A DNA stretch of 64,000 nt from Chinchilla lanigera (GCF_000276665.1 NW_004955438.1:7900594-7964593); one strand, 5' to 3'; counted from the stretch's first letter, positions 49,185-60,298 are shown. Notes: generated by a model from the sequence alone, not told the origin. Numbers and translations: made by a program.

Positions 49185-49572
49185 GTTGTGTGATATCATT
49201 TTGCATTTAGAAATTTCAAATTAAAACTACCATTGTATCCCACTGCACACATATTAGAACGGACCAAATCCAACACCCTGACAATAATGAAGGGCGAGGA
49301 AGGTGGTGAAGATACTTGCCGATGGTGGGAACTCAAAACTTTATGATATAAGACAGTTTGAAAGTTGCAATCAAAGCTAAACATAGTCCTCCTGCAGGAT
49401 CTAACAATCACTGTCCTAGGTGTTCATTAAATGAATTAAAAGATATGTTCACACGAAAACCTGCACATCAATGCTTATAGTGTTGTTATTCGTTATTGCC
49501 CCAAACTGGAAGTAGCCAAGAAGATTTTTAATAGATGAGTGGATAAATAAATTGTGGCACATCCAAACAACG
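49185..49572 (+). mobile_element. old LINE-1 3' region (sense), left part
   Basis: AAATTAAAACTACCATTGTATCCC, GATGGTGGGAACTCAAAAC, GATATGTTCACACGAAAACCTGC and GAAGTAGCCAAGAAGATTTTTAATAGATGAGTGG are the well-known order of an L1M 3' end. It stops at the LTR insertion and resumes at about 50190. Confidence 0.85.
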
Positions 49573-49574
49573 TG

Positions 49575-50188
49575 TTCTAGTCAGGGTTTCCAAGGAAATA
49601 GATTTAATATAAGAGACATAATTTATAGGATTATTTTATAATACTCACGCGAAAAGTTAAATGCAGAAATGTGCCAGAGATTTCCATGCACTAGAGACCC
49701 AAAAAATCCAGCTGAGGGCCTGGATCCCAGGGTAATGTCCTCCACGAGTCCAGCTGAAACCAGAGAGCCCACGACAATGTCTCATGCAAGTCTGTATCAA
49801 CAACCTGCCCAAGGAAGGTACAAAGGTCTGTGGTGGAAGCTAGAAAGTCTCCCAGTGGGGTGAAGGATCTGGGGCAGCAGGCTGAGGGATCTGCACTGGA
49901 GCCAGGAAGCGACTCTTAAGTTTCAAGGCCGGGGCTCCCCTGTAGAGAACCACAGCCATCCTCAGTCAGCAATGAGGACCCAAGCTCCTCCGATGATGAA
50001 AACATCTGAGTTCATATCAGGAAAACCAGTGCAACAAACTTCTACAAAAGAATCGACAATGCACCATCTTTTCCTATGATTCTTATTTTTAGGCTGTTGA
50101 CAACAATCCTCAGGTGGGCCTTCCACATCCAGAACTAGGCTGAATCAGTTCAGCTGGGTGTTGCAAATTGACCATTAGTTAATCCACC
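49575..50188 (+). mobile_element. MLT2-like (ERVL) solo LTR inserted in the L1
   Basis: Starts TGTTCTAGTCAGGGTTTCC and ends near GTTAATCCACCACAC, inside an L1 sentence that continues on both sides (GTGGCACATCCAAACAA | CAATGCAACTTTATTCAG). The start and the end resemble MLT2 LTRs. The GC-rich middle does not match anything I know. ACAACG/ACAATG flank it and may be the target-site duplication. Confidence 0.65.
49869..50067 (+). repeat. left arm of a ~197-bp inverted repeat
   Basis: Within the LTR. Its reverse complement recurs at 50885-51080 with about seven substitutions plus one short divergent indel spot (near 49990-50010). Confidence 0.92.
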
Positions 50189-50189
50189 A

Positions 50190-50400
50190 CACAATGCAAC
50201 TTTATTCAGTGCTAAAAAGAAATGAGCAACCAGTTCATGAAAGGACATGGAAAAATTATCAAAGCATACTACTATATGAAAAAAAAAATCTGAAACCCTG
50301 CATGCAGTTAAATTTCAACTGCATGATTCTCTGGACAGGGAAGACTGGAGGAAATAAAGGCAGAGGGAAACATGCAAGGTACCAGCAGAGTAATAAATAG
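50190..50400 (+). mobile_element. old LINE-1 3' region (sense), right part
   Basis: CTTTATTCAGTGCTAAAAAGAAATGAGC, GAAAGGACATGGAAAAATT and GCATGATTCTCTGGACAGGG continue the L1 begun at 49185. The 68-codon ORF 50194-50400 is a translation of it. Confidence 0.85.
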
Positions 50401-50404
50401 TAGT

Positions 50405-50635
50405 GGTCTCAACTCCTTTGTGAATCAGGGAATACATTATTTAAAACTCTCTTCAAATGCTACAAATGATTTGAAAACGAATGTAACCTTATTAAGTCAC
50501 TGCATGCTTTAAAATCTCCATTGCTTCATCATGAAAGCATCCCTGAATCTTTAACATTCCGCAGTTTCTCCTGCCTCTTCTCTGGTGAGTGTGTGCACCT
50601 CCGCTGGGAGACATCTCTGTGCAGCTGTGGTTCCC
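50405..50635. other. no recognised gene or repeat
   Basis: Unique sequence. Confidence 0.35.
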
Positions 50636-50884
50636 AGGCCAGCTGCGTCCTCCACAGGAGACCTGTGCATTTCTACATGCCACTGACTCTGCTTAGAATG
50701 CTTTTTTCATCCGGTGGAGTTGTAACATCATCAGCCCAAACCGTACTTCTGCTTGTGACACTCTAACGTTTTCTCTAACATAGATTCTTATTTTCCTCAT
50801 CTCCATGATCTACATTTATTATTGCTACTGAACTAGAAATTAGTATGCTTTCATACCTGTTGTATTCCACTAATCTTTGATGCT

Positions 50885-51080
50885 ATGGTGCACTGCCGAT
50901 TCTTTTGTAGAAGTTTGTTGCACTGGCTTTCCTGATATGAACTCAGCTGTTATATTCGGAGGAGCTTGGGTCCTCATTGCTGACTGAGGATGGCTGTGGT
51001 TTTCTACAGGGGAGCCCCGGCCCTGAAACTTGAGAGTCGCTTCCTGGCTCCAGTGCAGATCCCTCAGCCTGCTGTCCCAG
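50885..51080 (-). repeat. right arm: inverted partial copy of the LTR
   Basis: Reverse complement of 49869-50067. It stops abruptly at both ends relative to the full LTR (lacking the first ~290 and last ~120 bases). Confidence 0.9.
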
Positions 51081-51083
51081 TCT

Positions 51084-51192
51084 ATTTTTTTATTTTTATT
51101 TTGTTTTACTTTTGGCGGGAGTATCAGGAATCAAACTCATGACATTGCGCTTGCCAGGCAAGCACTGTGCCACTGAGCTAAATCCCCAGCCC
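51084..51192 (-). mobile_element. ID-type SINE
   Basis: T-rich tail complement, GGGAGTATCAGGAATCAAACTCATGAC, CTTGCCAGGCAAGC, GCTGAGCTAAATCCCCAGCCC. TCCCAGTCTATTTTTT / ATCCAGCCTATTTTTT is the probable imperfect target-site duplication. Confidence 0.93.
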
Positions 51193-51589
51193 GATCCAGC
51201 CTATTTTTTACTCAATTTTCTATACTCAATAGCTATCACAATGCTCTTTAATAAATGTTTATTGAATTATTACAGTTTAGAGAATTAGTACAGTTCCACA
51301 TCAGCTAGGATGTGGAACAGACTAGAAATTTATAAGTGAGTGAGGATTATATGGCTCTGTTTTTAATGGACTTTCTTATCTTATATTTGAAATAATCAAT
51401 GTGTGACTGCAAAAATAACTACTACTAAGAAAACACGGTAGAGGTTGTATAATATATACCTGAGAGGGGATGATGTAGGCCTCTGTTATAAAAATAGTAC
51501 CTCAGAGTGGTAAATACAATTTAAAATATGAATACATGGTGTTATGAATCTTCACATATCATTATTCTTCCAGACTAAGAGCTCATAAT

Positions 51590-51785
51590 CTATAGTCCAT
51601 GGTCCAAATGTGGGTATTGATTGTTTTTTGTAAATAAAGTTTTATTGGTACATAGCTGCAATAGTTCACTCACATATTTTCTGTGATTTTTCTGTCCCGT
51701 GCAGTCCCACTGAGTAGTTGTGATTGAGACTGTCTGCTCTGTTAAGCTACAAAATGCATTATTTGAAAGTTTACAGAAAATGCTG
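51590..51785 (+). mobile_element. ancient MER-type DNA transposon remnant
   Basis: GTAAATAAAGTTTTATTGGTACATAGC, CACATATTTTCTGTG, GAGTAGTTGTGATTGAGACTG and GTTTACAGAAAATGCTGAC match a widespread non-autonomous mammalian element. I believe it is hAT-Charlie-related, but the exact name is uncertain. Confidence 0.6.
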
Positions 51786-51803
51786 ACATAAGTATATATT
51801 CTA

Positions 51804-51902
51804 GGGGCTGGAGATTTAGCTCAGTGACACAGTGCCTGCCTGGCAAATGCAAGGTTGTGAGTTCAATTCCTGGTACCAGAAAAAAAACAAAAACAACAAA
51901 AA
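51804..51902 (+). mobile_element. ID-type SINE with target-site duplication
   Basis: GGGGCTGGAGATTTAGCTCAGTGAC, GCCTGCCTGGCAAATGC, GAGTTCAATTCCTGGTACC and an A/C tail. AGTATATATTCTA (51791-51803) and ATTATGTATTCTA (51903-51915) flank it. Confidence 0.94.
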
Positions 51903-51919
51903 ATTATGTATTCTAAAAT

Positions 51920-52715
51920 AAATTTTCCTAGGTTTTAATTCTGTTCTGTTACAGTGGTCTGGATCATTCTTTTCTCTAATTTCTCATTCTGAAGTGAGGA
52001 TAATACTGAACTCTACTCCTTCAATTACTTTAAAAATAAGTGATAAAATTCTCACAAAGAACATGTTATACCGGAGGTGGCCAAAAACGATAGTTATTGA
52101 TATGTGTGGCATTAACTTTGCATTGAGAGCTATGGTCTAAGATGGTAGAATTAAAGGTCATTGTAACACATGAAAAATATTAAGTATAGTGTCTAGTACC
52201 TAATAAGATTTAAGTAAGTCTTAGCTTTCTTGCTTTTCTGAAAAGTTGAAAATATACGCAAAATATAAAAGGTGAAAGATTTATACAATTGGAAGAGAAA
52301 TCAGAGTATTCACAAAATATAAAGTATTTCCTTTAATGAACAAGTACTGGTCAGTGTGAATTCCTTAAAGCCTTCATCAATGTGTTTATTTACAGATTCA
52401 ATTTTTACTAGCTGTGAGTACATTAATTTCTACATGTTTGTTATTTACAGTTTGAGAGTGACACTATATCTGTATAGAAACATTTAAAATATCAGTTAAT
52501 TACAAACGACTTCATTACGTCTCCTCCCAAGAATATAGCTATGTTGAGAGTCACTGCTATATCAAGATCTGACATTTTTAACTTTATTTACCCTGCATCT
52601 CCTGGGGACAAGAAATGTTATAGCTAGAGACAGATTATACCAAAGTTCAATCAGTTCGTCTAGAAGATGTAAAACTTTTCTCAATTAGATGACCTAGCAT
52701 TGCCTCACATAGTTA
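51920..52715. other. no recognised gene or repeat
   Basis: AT-rich unique sequence. Confidence 0.4.
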
Positions 52716-52717
52716 CT

Positions 52718-52920
52718 CTGGTATTTTTGTGGAACTCATCCAAGTGTTCCCTGTGCATTCCAAAATCTGCAGATGCCCAAGTCTCTTATATGAAAAGATA
52801 CAGTAATTGCATGTGAAGTAGGAATATCCTCCCATCTAATTTAACTCATGTCCTCACTACTTATGATACCTAATGGAATGTAAATGGATGTAAATAGTTG
52901 CTCTACAGTATTGTTAAGGC
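52718..52920 (+). mobile_element. MER2/Tigger-type DNA transposon remnant
   Basis: CTGGTATTTTTGTGGAACTC, CAAAATCTGCAGATGCCCAAGTC, GATACCTAATGGAATGTAAATGG and AAATAGTTGCTCTACAGTATTG match the common MER2/Tigger (Tc1-mariner superfamily) internal sequence. Confidence 0.75.
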
Positions 52921-53235
52921 AATAATGACAAGAAAAGCCTGTTTAACCAGTGTCTCAAGGAAGAGGTGACTTAGCATAAGGGCAGGAAAAGGGTTTCCAC
53001 ACTATTTACCCTATTCCCGTTGTCCCTCAGGTAATATTCATCTAGATAGCCCAGTCTCTGTACACTTGGAACGTCCTCTGGAGTTGGCAAGCATCTTGAG
53101 AATGCAAAAGTGTTCGGGGTCATTCTCAAGGACAAGGCCAGGAGGATGTAGAATAAGGATGAATGTGATTGACACCATGGCAGAGAACCATTCTCACTGA
53201 TTATTCCTGTTGTGTGAATTTAGGAATACTGGGAG

Positions 53236-53399
53236 ATGCCAGAAATGGTGGTGCACTCCTGTCATCCCAGCACTCAGGAGGCTGAGGCAGCAGGATTGTT
53301 GTGAGTTCGAGACCAGTCTGGGCTACAAAGTGAGCTCAAGGCCAGCCTGAACTGCACAGAGAGACCCTGTCTCAAAAAGACAAAAAAAGAAAAAAAGAA
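53236..53399 (+). mobile_element. B1 SINE with 12-bp target-site duplication
   Basis: ATGGTGGTGCACTCCTGTCATCCCAGCACTC, GAGTTCGAGACCAGTCTGGGC, AAGTGAGCTCAAGGCCAGCC and GACCCTGTCTCAAAAAGAC with an A tail. GAATACTGGGAG (53224-53235) and GAATACTAGGAG (53400-53411) differ at one base. Confidence 0.96.
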
Positions 53400-53514
53400 G
53401 AATACTAGGAGCTAAAGGTGTTCATGTATTAGATATATCACAGAAAACAAGAGTATTTATTTAGCTATTGTCCTTGACGTGTAAGGGAAAAGAGAACCTG
53501 AACGCCAAAGGCAG

Positions 53515-53711
53515 AACAATGTCTAAGAAAGAGCTACCAGGTAGGACATGCTCAGATGATGGCCATTCATGAATGAGCAAGAGGACCCTCAGCAGCCACT
53601 TGGGTTTTGGTGCCTGGACCTTGAACTTCTCACTCTCCTGAACTGCGAGATACACATTTTTGTTATTAAAGCCATTAAGTTCATGGTATTTTGTTATAAT
53701 AGCCTAACTGA
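53515..53711 (+). mobile_element. MLT1-type LTR 3' end (sense)
   Basis: TGGTGCCTGGACCTTGAACTTCTCACTCTCCTGAACTGCGAGATA, TTGTTATTAAAGCC and GGTATTTTGTTATAATAGCC match the MLT1 3' end. Confidence 0.75.
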
Positions 53712-53782
53712 ATACATACACACACACATACACACACGCACACACACATACACACACACACACAGACATACACACACACACC
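53712..53782. repeat. (CA)n microsatellite with TA/GA interruptions
   Basis: CA repeats with CATA, CGCA and CAGA interruptions immediately after the MLT1 end. Two Thr/His- or Val/Cys-rich ORFs over it are artefacts. Confidence 0.95.
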
Positions 53783-53789
53783 CCTATAT

Positions 53790-55160
53790 ATAGATACAAA
53801 TAGATGCAAAAATGGAAAGGTAAATAATTAAATGTCAGCCACCTCCAGCAAATGAAAAATTCAAGAGAAGAACAAGAGAGGCTGAAAGCATGGAAGACAG
53901 TGTTCCAAGTGAAAAAAAAAAAAATAGCCAAAACAATTTTAAAGTAAAATGCAAGAGGACCTTGTTAGAGGCACTGTTACTGCCTAGCAGAACTGATGGC
54001 ATGGGAAATTTTGTAAATCTTAGTGTAAAATATAAATATCAAAAAGGAAAAATAAACTGAAAAGAACAAGAACAAATGAACACCCTAAGTGATATCATCA
54101 GGAGCTAGTAACTGATCTGTTAGGTGATACACAGAGACAGAACAAGACAGTCATCATGATCATCCTTAAAATACAGTTTAGGGACTTGGGAGGACAAGGA
54201 TCCTGAAGCTTTTCTTATAAACTCTGTTCAGATTGGCCCAGGGAATAATGCAGTCACTTGAATTAAAAATGAACTTAAAGATCATAAGTAAAGGATAATG
54301 ATTAATAGGTGTTAGAGCCTTCTGGTGGAAATATTGAGTGGACTCCTTCAGGTTGGGTGGTAATGATCTGTAAGAGGGTGCAGACAGCATGGTAATGACA
54401 TTTTTTATAATGTTAAATTAAGAGAGGCTGGAATGTAAGTCAGATCAGAAAAATATCTGTTACAGATATGACTGTGAGAATGGTAGGACCACAAGGAAAG
54501 TAATAAAGTGGCAACCAGGGACATTCAATCCTAGCAGCATGCCTGTGATTGATTTGTTTTAAATAACCAGAGTGGAGAGCATCAAAGAAAGAATAACTAG
54601 AACAGTCTTGCAATCTAAGAGTAAAAGAAAAATTATTCATAGGAGATACGAGCAGGGCTGCTTCTGTATGACCAATGGTGAGAATAGCAACTATTGATTA
54701 CACAGAAAATGAGAAATGCTTTATGGAGAGAGTGAAGGCCTTTCATTTATACTGAATTCTGCTAAAATCAAAGATCACTGGATGAGGGTGTGGCAAATTC
54801 ATCTGCTGGGAATTTCTAACCATATAAACGTACCCACAAATTCATGCCAAGGTGTACAGTGAAACTACTTGTTGTAAAAACAATGTTTTTCTTTATATTC
54901 AAAGGGAATTAATACTAGTTAGGTGAGTAAAGTGTCATAATTTAAATCTCCTTTCATATGATGGTATCCAAGGCCTGAAAAAGGAAGAGACAAATAGCTG
55001 TGTTCATCTAAACAGATGAAATAGAATGAAATAGACTGTCCAGTAGTACTTATAAGCATTTACTTGTATCTGGATTGCACCATGGAACATTATATAGTTG
55101 GAAGAGACTTGTGTATTTATTATATCAATCTCTTCAATTTATAGATTTAAAACTCTGAGA
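53790..55160. other. no recognised gene or repeat
   Basis: Unique AT-rich sequence. Confidence 0.4.
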
Positions 55161-55162
55161 AA

Positions 55163-55320
55163 TAAGCCAGGAACAGTGGCACACACCTGTAATCCCAGCA
55201 CTCAGTAGGCTGAGGCAGAGGATCATTGAGAGTTCAAAACCAGCCTGGGCTGCAAAGTGAGTTCAAGGCCAATCTTAACTTCACAGCAAGACCCTGTCTC
55301 AAAAAAAGAGAGAAAGAAAT
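55163..55320 (+). mobile_element. B1 SINE (sense)
   Basis: AAGCCAGGAACAGTGGCACACACCTGTAATCCCAGCACTC, GAGTTCAAAACCAGCCTGGGC, AAGTGAGTTCAAGGCC and GACCCTGTCTCAAAAAAAG. Confidence 0.94.
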
Positions 55321-55324
55321 AGAA

Positions 55325-57065
55325 ACTATTTACTTCCTTAGAACTATGGAAACAGCTGGGGAAAGTATGAGAATGAAATTCATATTTACTATCCAGGGAG
55401 ACCCCACAGTTCTTGTAGAGAACATGCTGCAATGAAACCTTTGGGTAACTTGGGGAACTTCATATGGATTACATGCATGATTTTCATTCTCTTCCATGAC
55501 TTCTACTGGTCTAATCTTCCATTCCACTACCCAAAATCACACAGGTAAATAGAAGAGTTTAATGGCTTATGGAAGTCTCTGGAGGCATCAGGTCAGGAAC
55601 AACATTCCTTAAGAATGATGCACCATCAACCAAGATGTGGTTCATATGCTGGTGACTTAATAGACTCAATTGTGTCCAGCTCCTGTTATTTGATGGCTCA
55701 GGTCCAAGACACCAAGTACATAAAATTGACACCATACACGATGAGTCCCTCGGAAGTTTTGCACAGTTTATACTTTCCTTTTCCATCTTTGTTTAGCTGG
55801 GTTAGAAGAGTAGATTTCCATGAAATTCTTCTATCATGAGCTTGTCATTATATCTAAAGACTCAGGTTCCTCTTTCCAGAAGTCCTAGAATACTGTTTCT
55901 ATGCTTGTGGGAGTAATCTATTCTGATTACCAGAGGAAATACTGTGATCATCATGAGGAGCCAGGAACCACTATGTCTAAAACTCAGACAATTCACAGGG
56001 ATTTTTTTTTCCTATTTTCACTAATTAATGGGCAGTTGCAATGTCCAGGTTTTAACAGAGGCAAGATAAGTAGAACTTGGTACCTCATAAGGCTAAGGAT
56101 CTGAATCAATCTCCCAGGCAAGTAATCCCTATTCAATTAAATACTGACCTAAAATGAAGAACATTTGGAAAGGAAAGGTGATGGGTGATGAAGACTATTA
56201 GTCACAGCTTCAGTCAGTGGGAATGATGTTTCTTCATGAATCTCTTGCTCGAAGTATTTTCAGAGTGTGTGGCTTGGAAGAGCCTTTTTAATGCCAAGTG
56301 GTTTTAAAGAAGACACAGTAAGACATAAGCCATAGATGTGGTGACTTTCTGTCCCAAAGACTTCCTTGATTCAACAACAGGAATTCCTAGGTAACCCCCT
56401 CAGGGTTCATGCACACATATTCAAACTCCAGAAACCCAGATGATTGTTACCCATATGCCAAGTGGGATAGACACACCTTAATCTTCCCTGCTTCAAGAGA
56501 AGACCATGCGGAGGCACTTTATACAACATACGTCCATGAAGGAGAGAGTGATTTTTAGGGGTGGCTAATTCAGAATGTGCTGGGTTTTCCTCTACTTTTC
56601 ACAACCTAACTCCATACATGCGTCCTGCAGAAACCCTTCCTAAATTATTTGTACTTATTATGTTAGCCTCGTTTCACATTTTCAGAGCCCACTCTAAGAC
56701 AATATCCAAAAAGAAACTCCAAAGATAGCTCAAAATTTCTTCTCTAAGTAACTTTCTCATTGTCTTAGGCTAAAACACTTTGGTCAAATATGACTTCTCT
56801 TTCTAAGAATTCACATCCAATCTACCATCCTATCTGGTAGTGTCTTCAGATACTTAGAATATAATTATTGTTATCCTTCCGCTATGTTTCTAATCTGAGA
56901 AATAAAAACATCCTACCTAGATTAATTAAACATCCTGCTAGCTAGTCTCTGGCTGACAGCCTTATTTCTATCAAATACTTTCACCATGCAAGCTGGGTGC
57001 TCACTTTTTAAAACTTTTGTTGGCTATGTGCACTCACTCCTCAAAGGTCTCTAAGGCTTTAGATG
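55325..57065. other. unique sequence; no supported gene
   Basis: Overlapping short ORFs on both strands (55559-55839) show no family signal. Confidence 0.4.
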
Positions 57066-57069
57066 TCGT

Positions 57070-57225
57070 GGGTAAAAGCAAAACTCCTTTTGTGGTTCTA
57101 CATTTACAACCCTGATCTCATGCTCGGTTGCTTTTCCTCAGTATCATTTCATTTCTCCCACACTGCACTCCTCCTTGTTCTTTGAAACATCCATTCTCAC
57201 TTCTCCCTGGGACTTCAGTTGTTTA
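57070..57225 (+). repeat. L2 LINE remnant
   Basis: AAAAGCAAAACTCCTTTTGTGGTTCTACATTTACAACCCTGATCTC, CACACTGCACTCCTCCTTGTTCTTTGAAACA follow the L2 3' region order. Confidence 0.6.
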
Positions 57226-57254
57226 CTCTCCATGAGGTATCTTGACCCATATAA

Positions 57255-57540
57255 GTATGGGGGTGATCAAAAATTGCTTTGGATGTTGAAATTTTAAAGA
57301 CACATTGCCATTAATCCCCCTGAAAATACTCCTCTTCGCATCTAAAACACTTATCTCACCATGTTGGCAACTTTCTGAAGGAGTTCCGGAAGTCATCTTT
57401 TGGGAGTGACTTTAGTTGCACTGCCGGGGCTGCCTCAATGTAGTCAATCAATTTAAAACACTTGTCTTTAATGATTATTTGACTTTCAGGAAGACCCAGA
57501 TGGTGCCTGATGCTAGATCCAGCAAGGACACACTACAATG
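57255..57540 (-). pseudogene. mariner-like transposase fossil (C-terminal part)
   Basis: Read on the minus strand, LDLASGTIWVFLKVK (57490-57525) matches the mariner motif PDLAPxDFxLFP that carries the third catalytic Asp of the DD34D triad; the Asp is kept. Further on, one frame gives KSLPKDDFRNSFRKLPTW, a stop, then DKCFRCEEEYFQGD and a stop (57335-57415). That is the family's usual ending (K-E/D-DF...F...W...CI...EGEYFEGD). A frame change separates the two parts. The N-terminal DNA-binding half and the terminal inverted repeats were not found, so this is a dead fragment. Family knowledge is from memory; the specific mammalian mariner subfamily is not determined. Confidence 0.75.
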
Positions 57541-57544
57541 TGTT

Positions 57545-58640
57545 TACAAGACTACCTTTCCATTGGATGGCACTCAGTAGCAGCATTTACTGTAGTTTTG
57601 ACCACACCCATGAAAGAGGGCTTTCAAAACAACGTTGGAAAGTGGGAAAAATGAGAGCATGAATGTGTCCAAAGTAAGGGGGAATATCTTGAGAGGGATT
57701 AATAGCAATATATCTTACTGTAATAATTTGTATTTAAACACATAATACATAGCTTGATCAGCCCTTCTACACTCTTCACTTGTATATTTCTTTCAACATT
57801 TTCACATATAACATTTACTACTTATGGTTTGCTTTCCCTCTCATTATTACAATATTCCTCTTCTTACTTCCTACTTTTGCTACAACAGTCATTACTATTC
57901 ATATAATGTTTGAAATATTCATTACTATCTTTTCAATATTTATAGTGTGCCTTATAATAAAATACAAGACATGTGGATGAATCCAGGTTAGACTGCATAG
58001 CTCTAGGTAACCCCTTGATGAGGCAGCTTGCATCAATGACCTCAGGGAAGACAAGAGAACCACACAGCTGATTCTACTCAAATTTCTAATCTACAGGATC
58101 ATAAGCAAATCAAATGATTGCTATTTTAATCAGCTTACTGTGGTAATTTGTTGCATAGCAATACAATCTGCTATCACTTAAATTGCTCTATATTCTATAT
58201 TTGCAAATAATTATCTCTTTCTGCTATAACTAGGGTGTTAAGTATCACAAAGCAAAGAGTTTTTGGCCATTTGTTAGTTGAATTGCTGTCATTTCAGAAC
58301 AGAGACTAGCTCTTTGCACGTAGTACATATTTGTGTTAATTACATGAAAACAAAACCTCTTGATGTGTGAGCAAGTTACTGATGAGAGAAGACATGGCTG
58401 GATGAACTGGTCAGCATTTCATAAGTTACTAAGTAGTTCCTTTGTTTAATATTGTCAAAGAGTGAAGGGTCTCTTTGCTTTTGCAAACGAGTGGAGAATG
58501 TTTCAGGGCATTTCTGTTATACTTAGAGCCTTGAATTTATTCAAAATTTCCAGTTGTAACATGTACCCCTCAATAATCGTTGGATAATTTTTTTTAACTC
58601 TGATTTATCAAACATATAGTTTGTAAGATGATATTTAGCA
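57545..58640. other. no recognised gene or repeat
   Basis: AT-rich unique sequence. The 66-codon hydrophobic ORF 57780-57980 reflects T/A-rich composition. Confidence 0.4.
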
Positions 58641-58642
58641 CT

Positions 58643-59020
58643 ATAGTTTGTATCCTAGTTGTCCCCTAAGACTGGTGTATTAAGGGCTCAGTCCCCCAAA
58701 AGGGTATTATTGAGAGTTGACAGAAACTGTAAGAGTGGAGCTGACCTGATGTATTCAGGTCTTCGGTGCTGTACTCTTAAGGAACATTATAAGACCAAGG
58801 CTCTCTCTTCATTTTCTTTTTTTTCTGGAAATAAGATGGGTATTTTTATCCTCTATGTGCACCTTTCATAGAGTGCTGCCTCAGCATATGCCCAAATGCA
58901 ACAGGGCCAATTGATTATGGATTAGAAACTCCAAAACAGTGAGCAAAGAAAAACCTTTTCCTCTGTATATTTTGATTATTTTTGACCTTTGGTATACTGA
59001 CAGGAAGCAAACTAACGCAG
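58643..59020 (+). mobile_element. ERVL-MaLR solo LTR (sense)
   Basis: TAGTTTGTATCCTAGTTGTCCCC, GGGCTCAGTCCCCCAAAAGGG, GAAACTCCAAAACAGTGAGCAAAG and GGTATACTGACAGGAAGCAAACTAACGCAG follow the MaLR LTR order. No internal region. Confidence 0.7.
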
Positions 59021-59024
59021 TAAG

Positions 59025-60298
59025 TATTTCCCAGGTAGTTTAAACAGCTATGGTAAGTGAATTTTCTAATGAAATTAATCATCCAAGTAACTCTGCATAT
59101 TCAATTTTCCATCATGTTTAACACTGAATTTCATCGCCCATGCCATAACTTCATGGATCAAGTAGAATGGAGATGCAACCACCAGTAATATGCCTATCAA
59201 TTAAACATAAAGACACCAAATGGTAAATAACATGACTGAACTTCATTCAGCAGCAGGTAAACATTAGGCTCCATAAATCCCTGGAGGAAATGTAGCAATA
59301 GGGTGGATTTTCCAGAAATTTCCAAGTATGCTTGCTTATTACACCACCTAGATAGCTAAACTACATCTTGCTTGCAGTCAGCTGTTATTGATAGATTTGG
59401 TCTTGTGAAACTCTTACATTTCTATTTTACCCAATAAACTCTGAACCAATTGCATTTCAGCTGCAGTAAATATTCACATAAACGTTTTCAATTAGTTGTA
59501 TTTGGTTTACATAGATTATTTGGATCTATGACCAAGGTAATTAAAAGGATGATGGTGATAGTGGGCACCTAGAGGGGCGCATGTTTCTTCCAGTACCTTG
59601 TTATTTTCATAATTCTCTTTCCAGTTATATTTAGCACTGAAATTACATGTTGAAACTGTATCCCCTGTAGAACACAATTCTTTCTTCTTTTGTATTTTAT
59701 AGAAGTTTATAGCAGAGCCAGAGCTTTGGGCTGCTTAAATTATCCCTTTGTTTCTCCAAATAGATTTTTGTCAAATAATATAGTTGCAATTAGCAGCAAA
59801 AAACAATTTTCCCTCAAAAGCAATGTTTCCCCTGGGTGAGAATTGCATATGCAATATTTGTATTATGGAACCTTCAAAGAAGGAAAGGAGATATTTAGTG
59901 TAGTAAAACTGTATAAATTTCCAAGAACAGGTGAAACAAAAATAGGAACAATAAACAGATACTTATGGTTTCCATCTAAGACTAAATTTTGAGGACAAAA
60001 TTAACATAAGAAACTCAAGTAATCGTGTATCAGAAATAGTGAAAGTCTCAAGCAAAGATCAAGATAAAAATATCCACTTTCATAGTAAGATGCATTGTAG
60101 GAAAGTATCATTATTTTTCTCTTTCTTGATGCTTTTGATCAGGGAAGAAGAAAATAAAGGTTTGGAATTTAGCCAAATGATAATCATGACTTCTGTATTT
60201 TTCTCACTTTTAAATTTTTAATAAATTTTGTTTGTATGCTTATTTCTAGTATGAAATGAATGAAAATTAGCTGCAGTACAGTCAAAAATTATCTTTGA
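59025..60298. other. repeat-poor sequence with a 14-bp palindrome at 59842
   Basis: No gene. Around 59750-59860 the sequence is non-repetitive and holds AACAAT and octamer-like sites. It might be a regulatory element; sequence alone cannot show this. Confidence 0.35.
59842..59855. promoter_or_regulatory. perfect palindrome ATTGCATATGCAAT (POU/octamer-like site)
   Basis: The 14 bases equal their own reverse complement. The core resembles POU-homodimer MORE sites (ATGCATATGCAT), with which it shares TGCATATGCA. Function is inferred from resemblance only. Confidence 0.3.

Larger units (their letters stand above)
50640..51270 (+). repeat. L2 LINE remnant, interrupted
   Basis: GCATTTCTACATGCCACTGACTCTGCTTAGAATGC and the TCTTATTTTCCTCATCTCCATG stretch, then after the insert GCTCTTTAATAAATGTTTATTGAATT, match the L2 3' end. 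It is broken by the inverted LTR fragment (50885-51080) and an ID SINE (51084-51192). Confidence 0.55.

Noticed and set aside
53569..53931. Thr/His-rich and Val/Cys-rich ORFs
   Set aside because: They are translations of the CA microsatellite on either strand.
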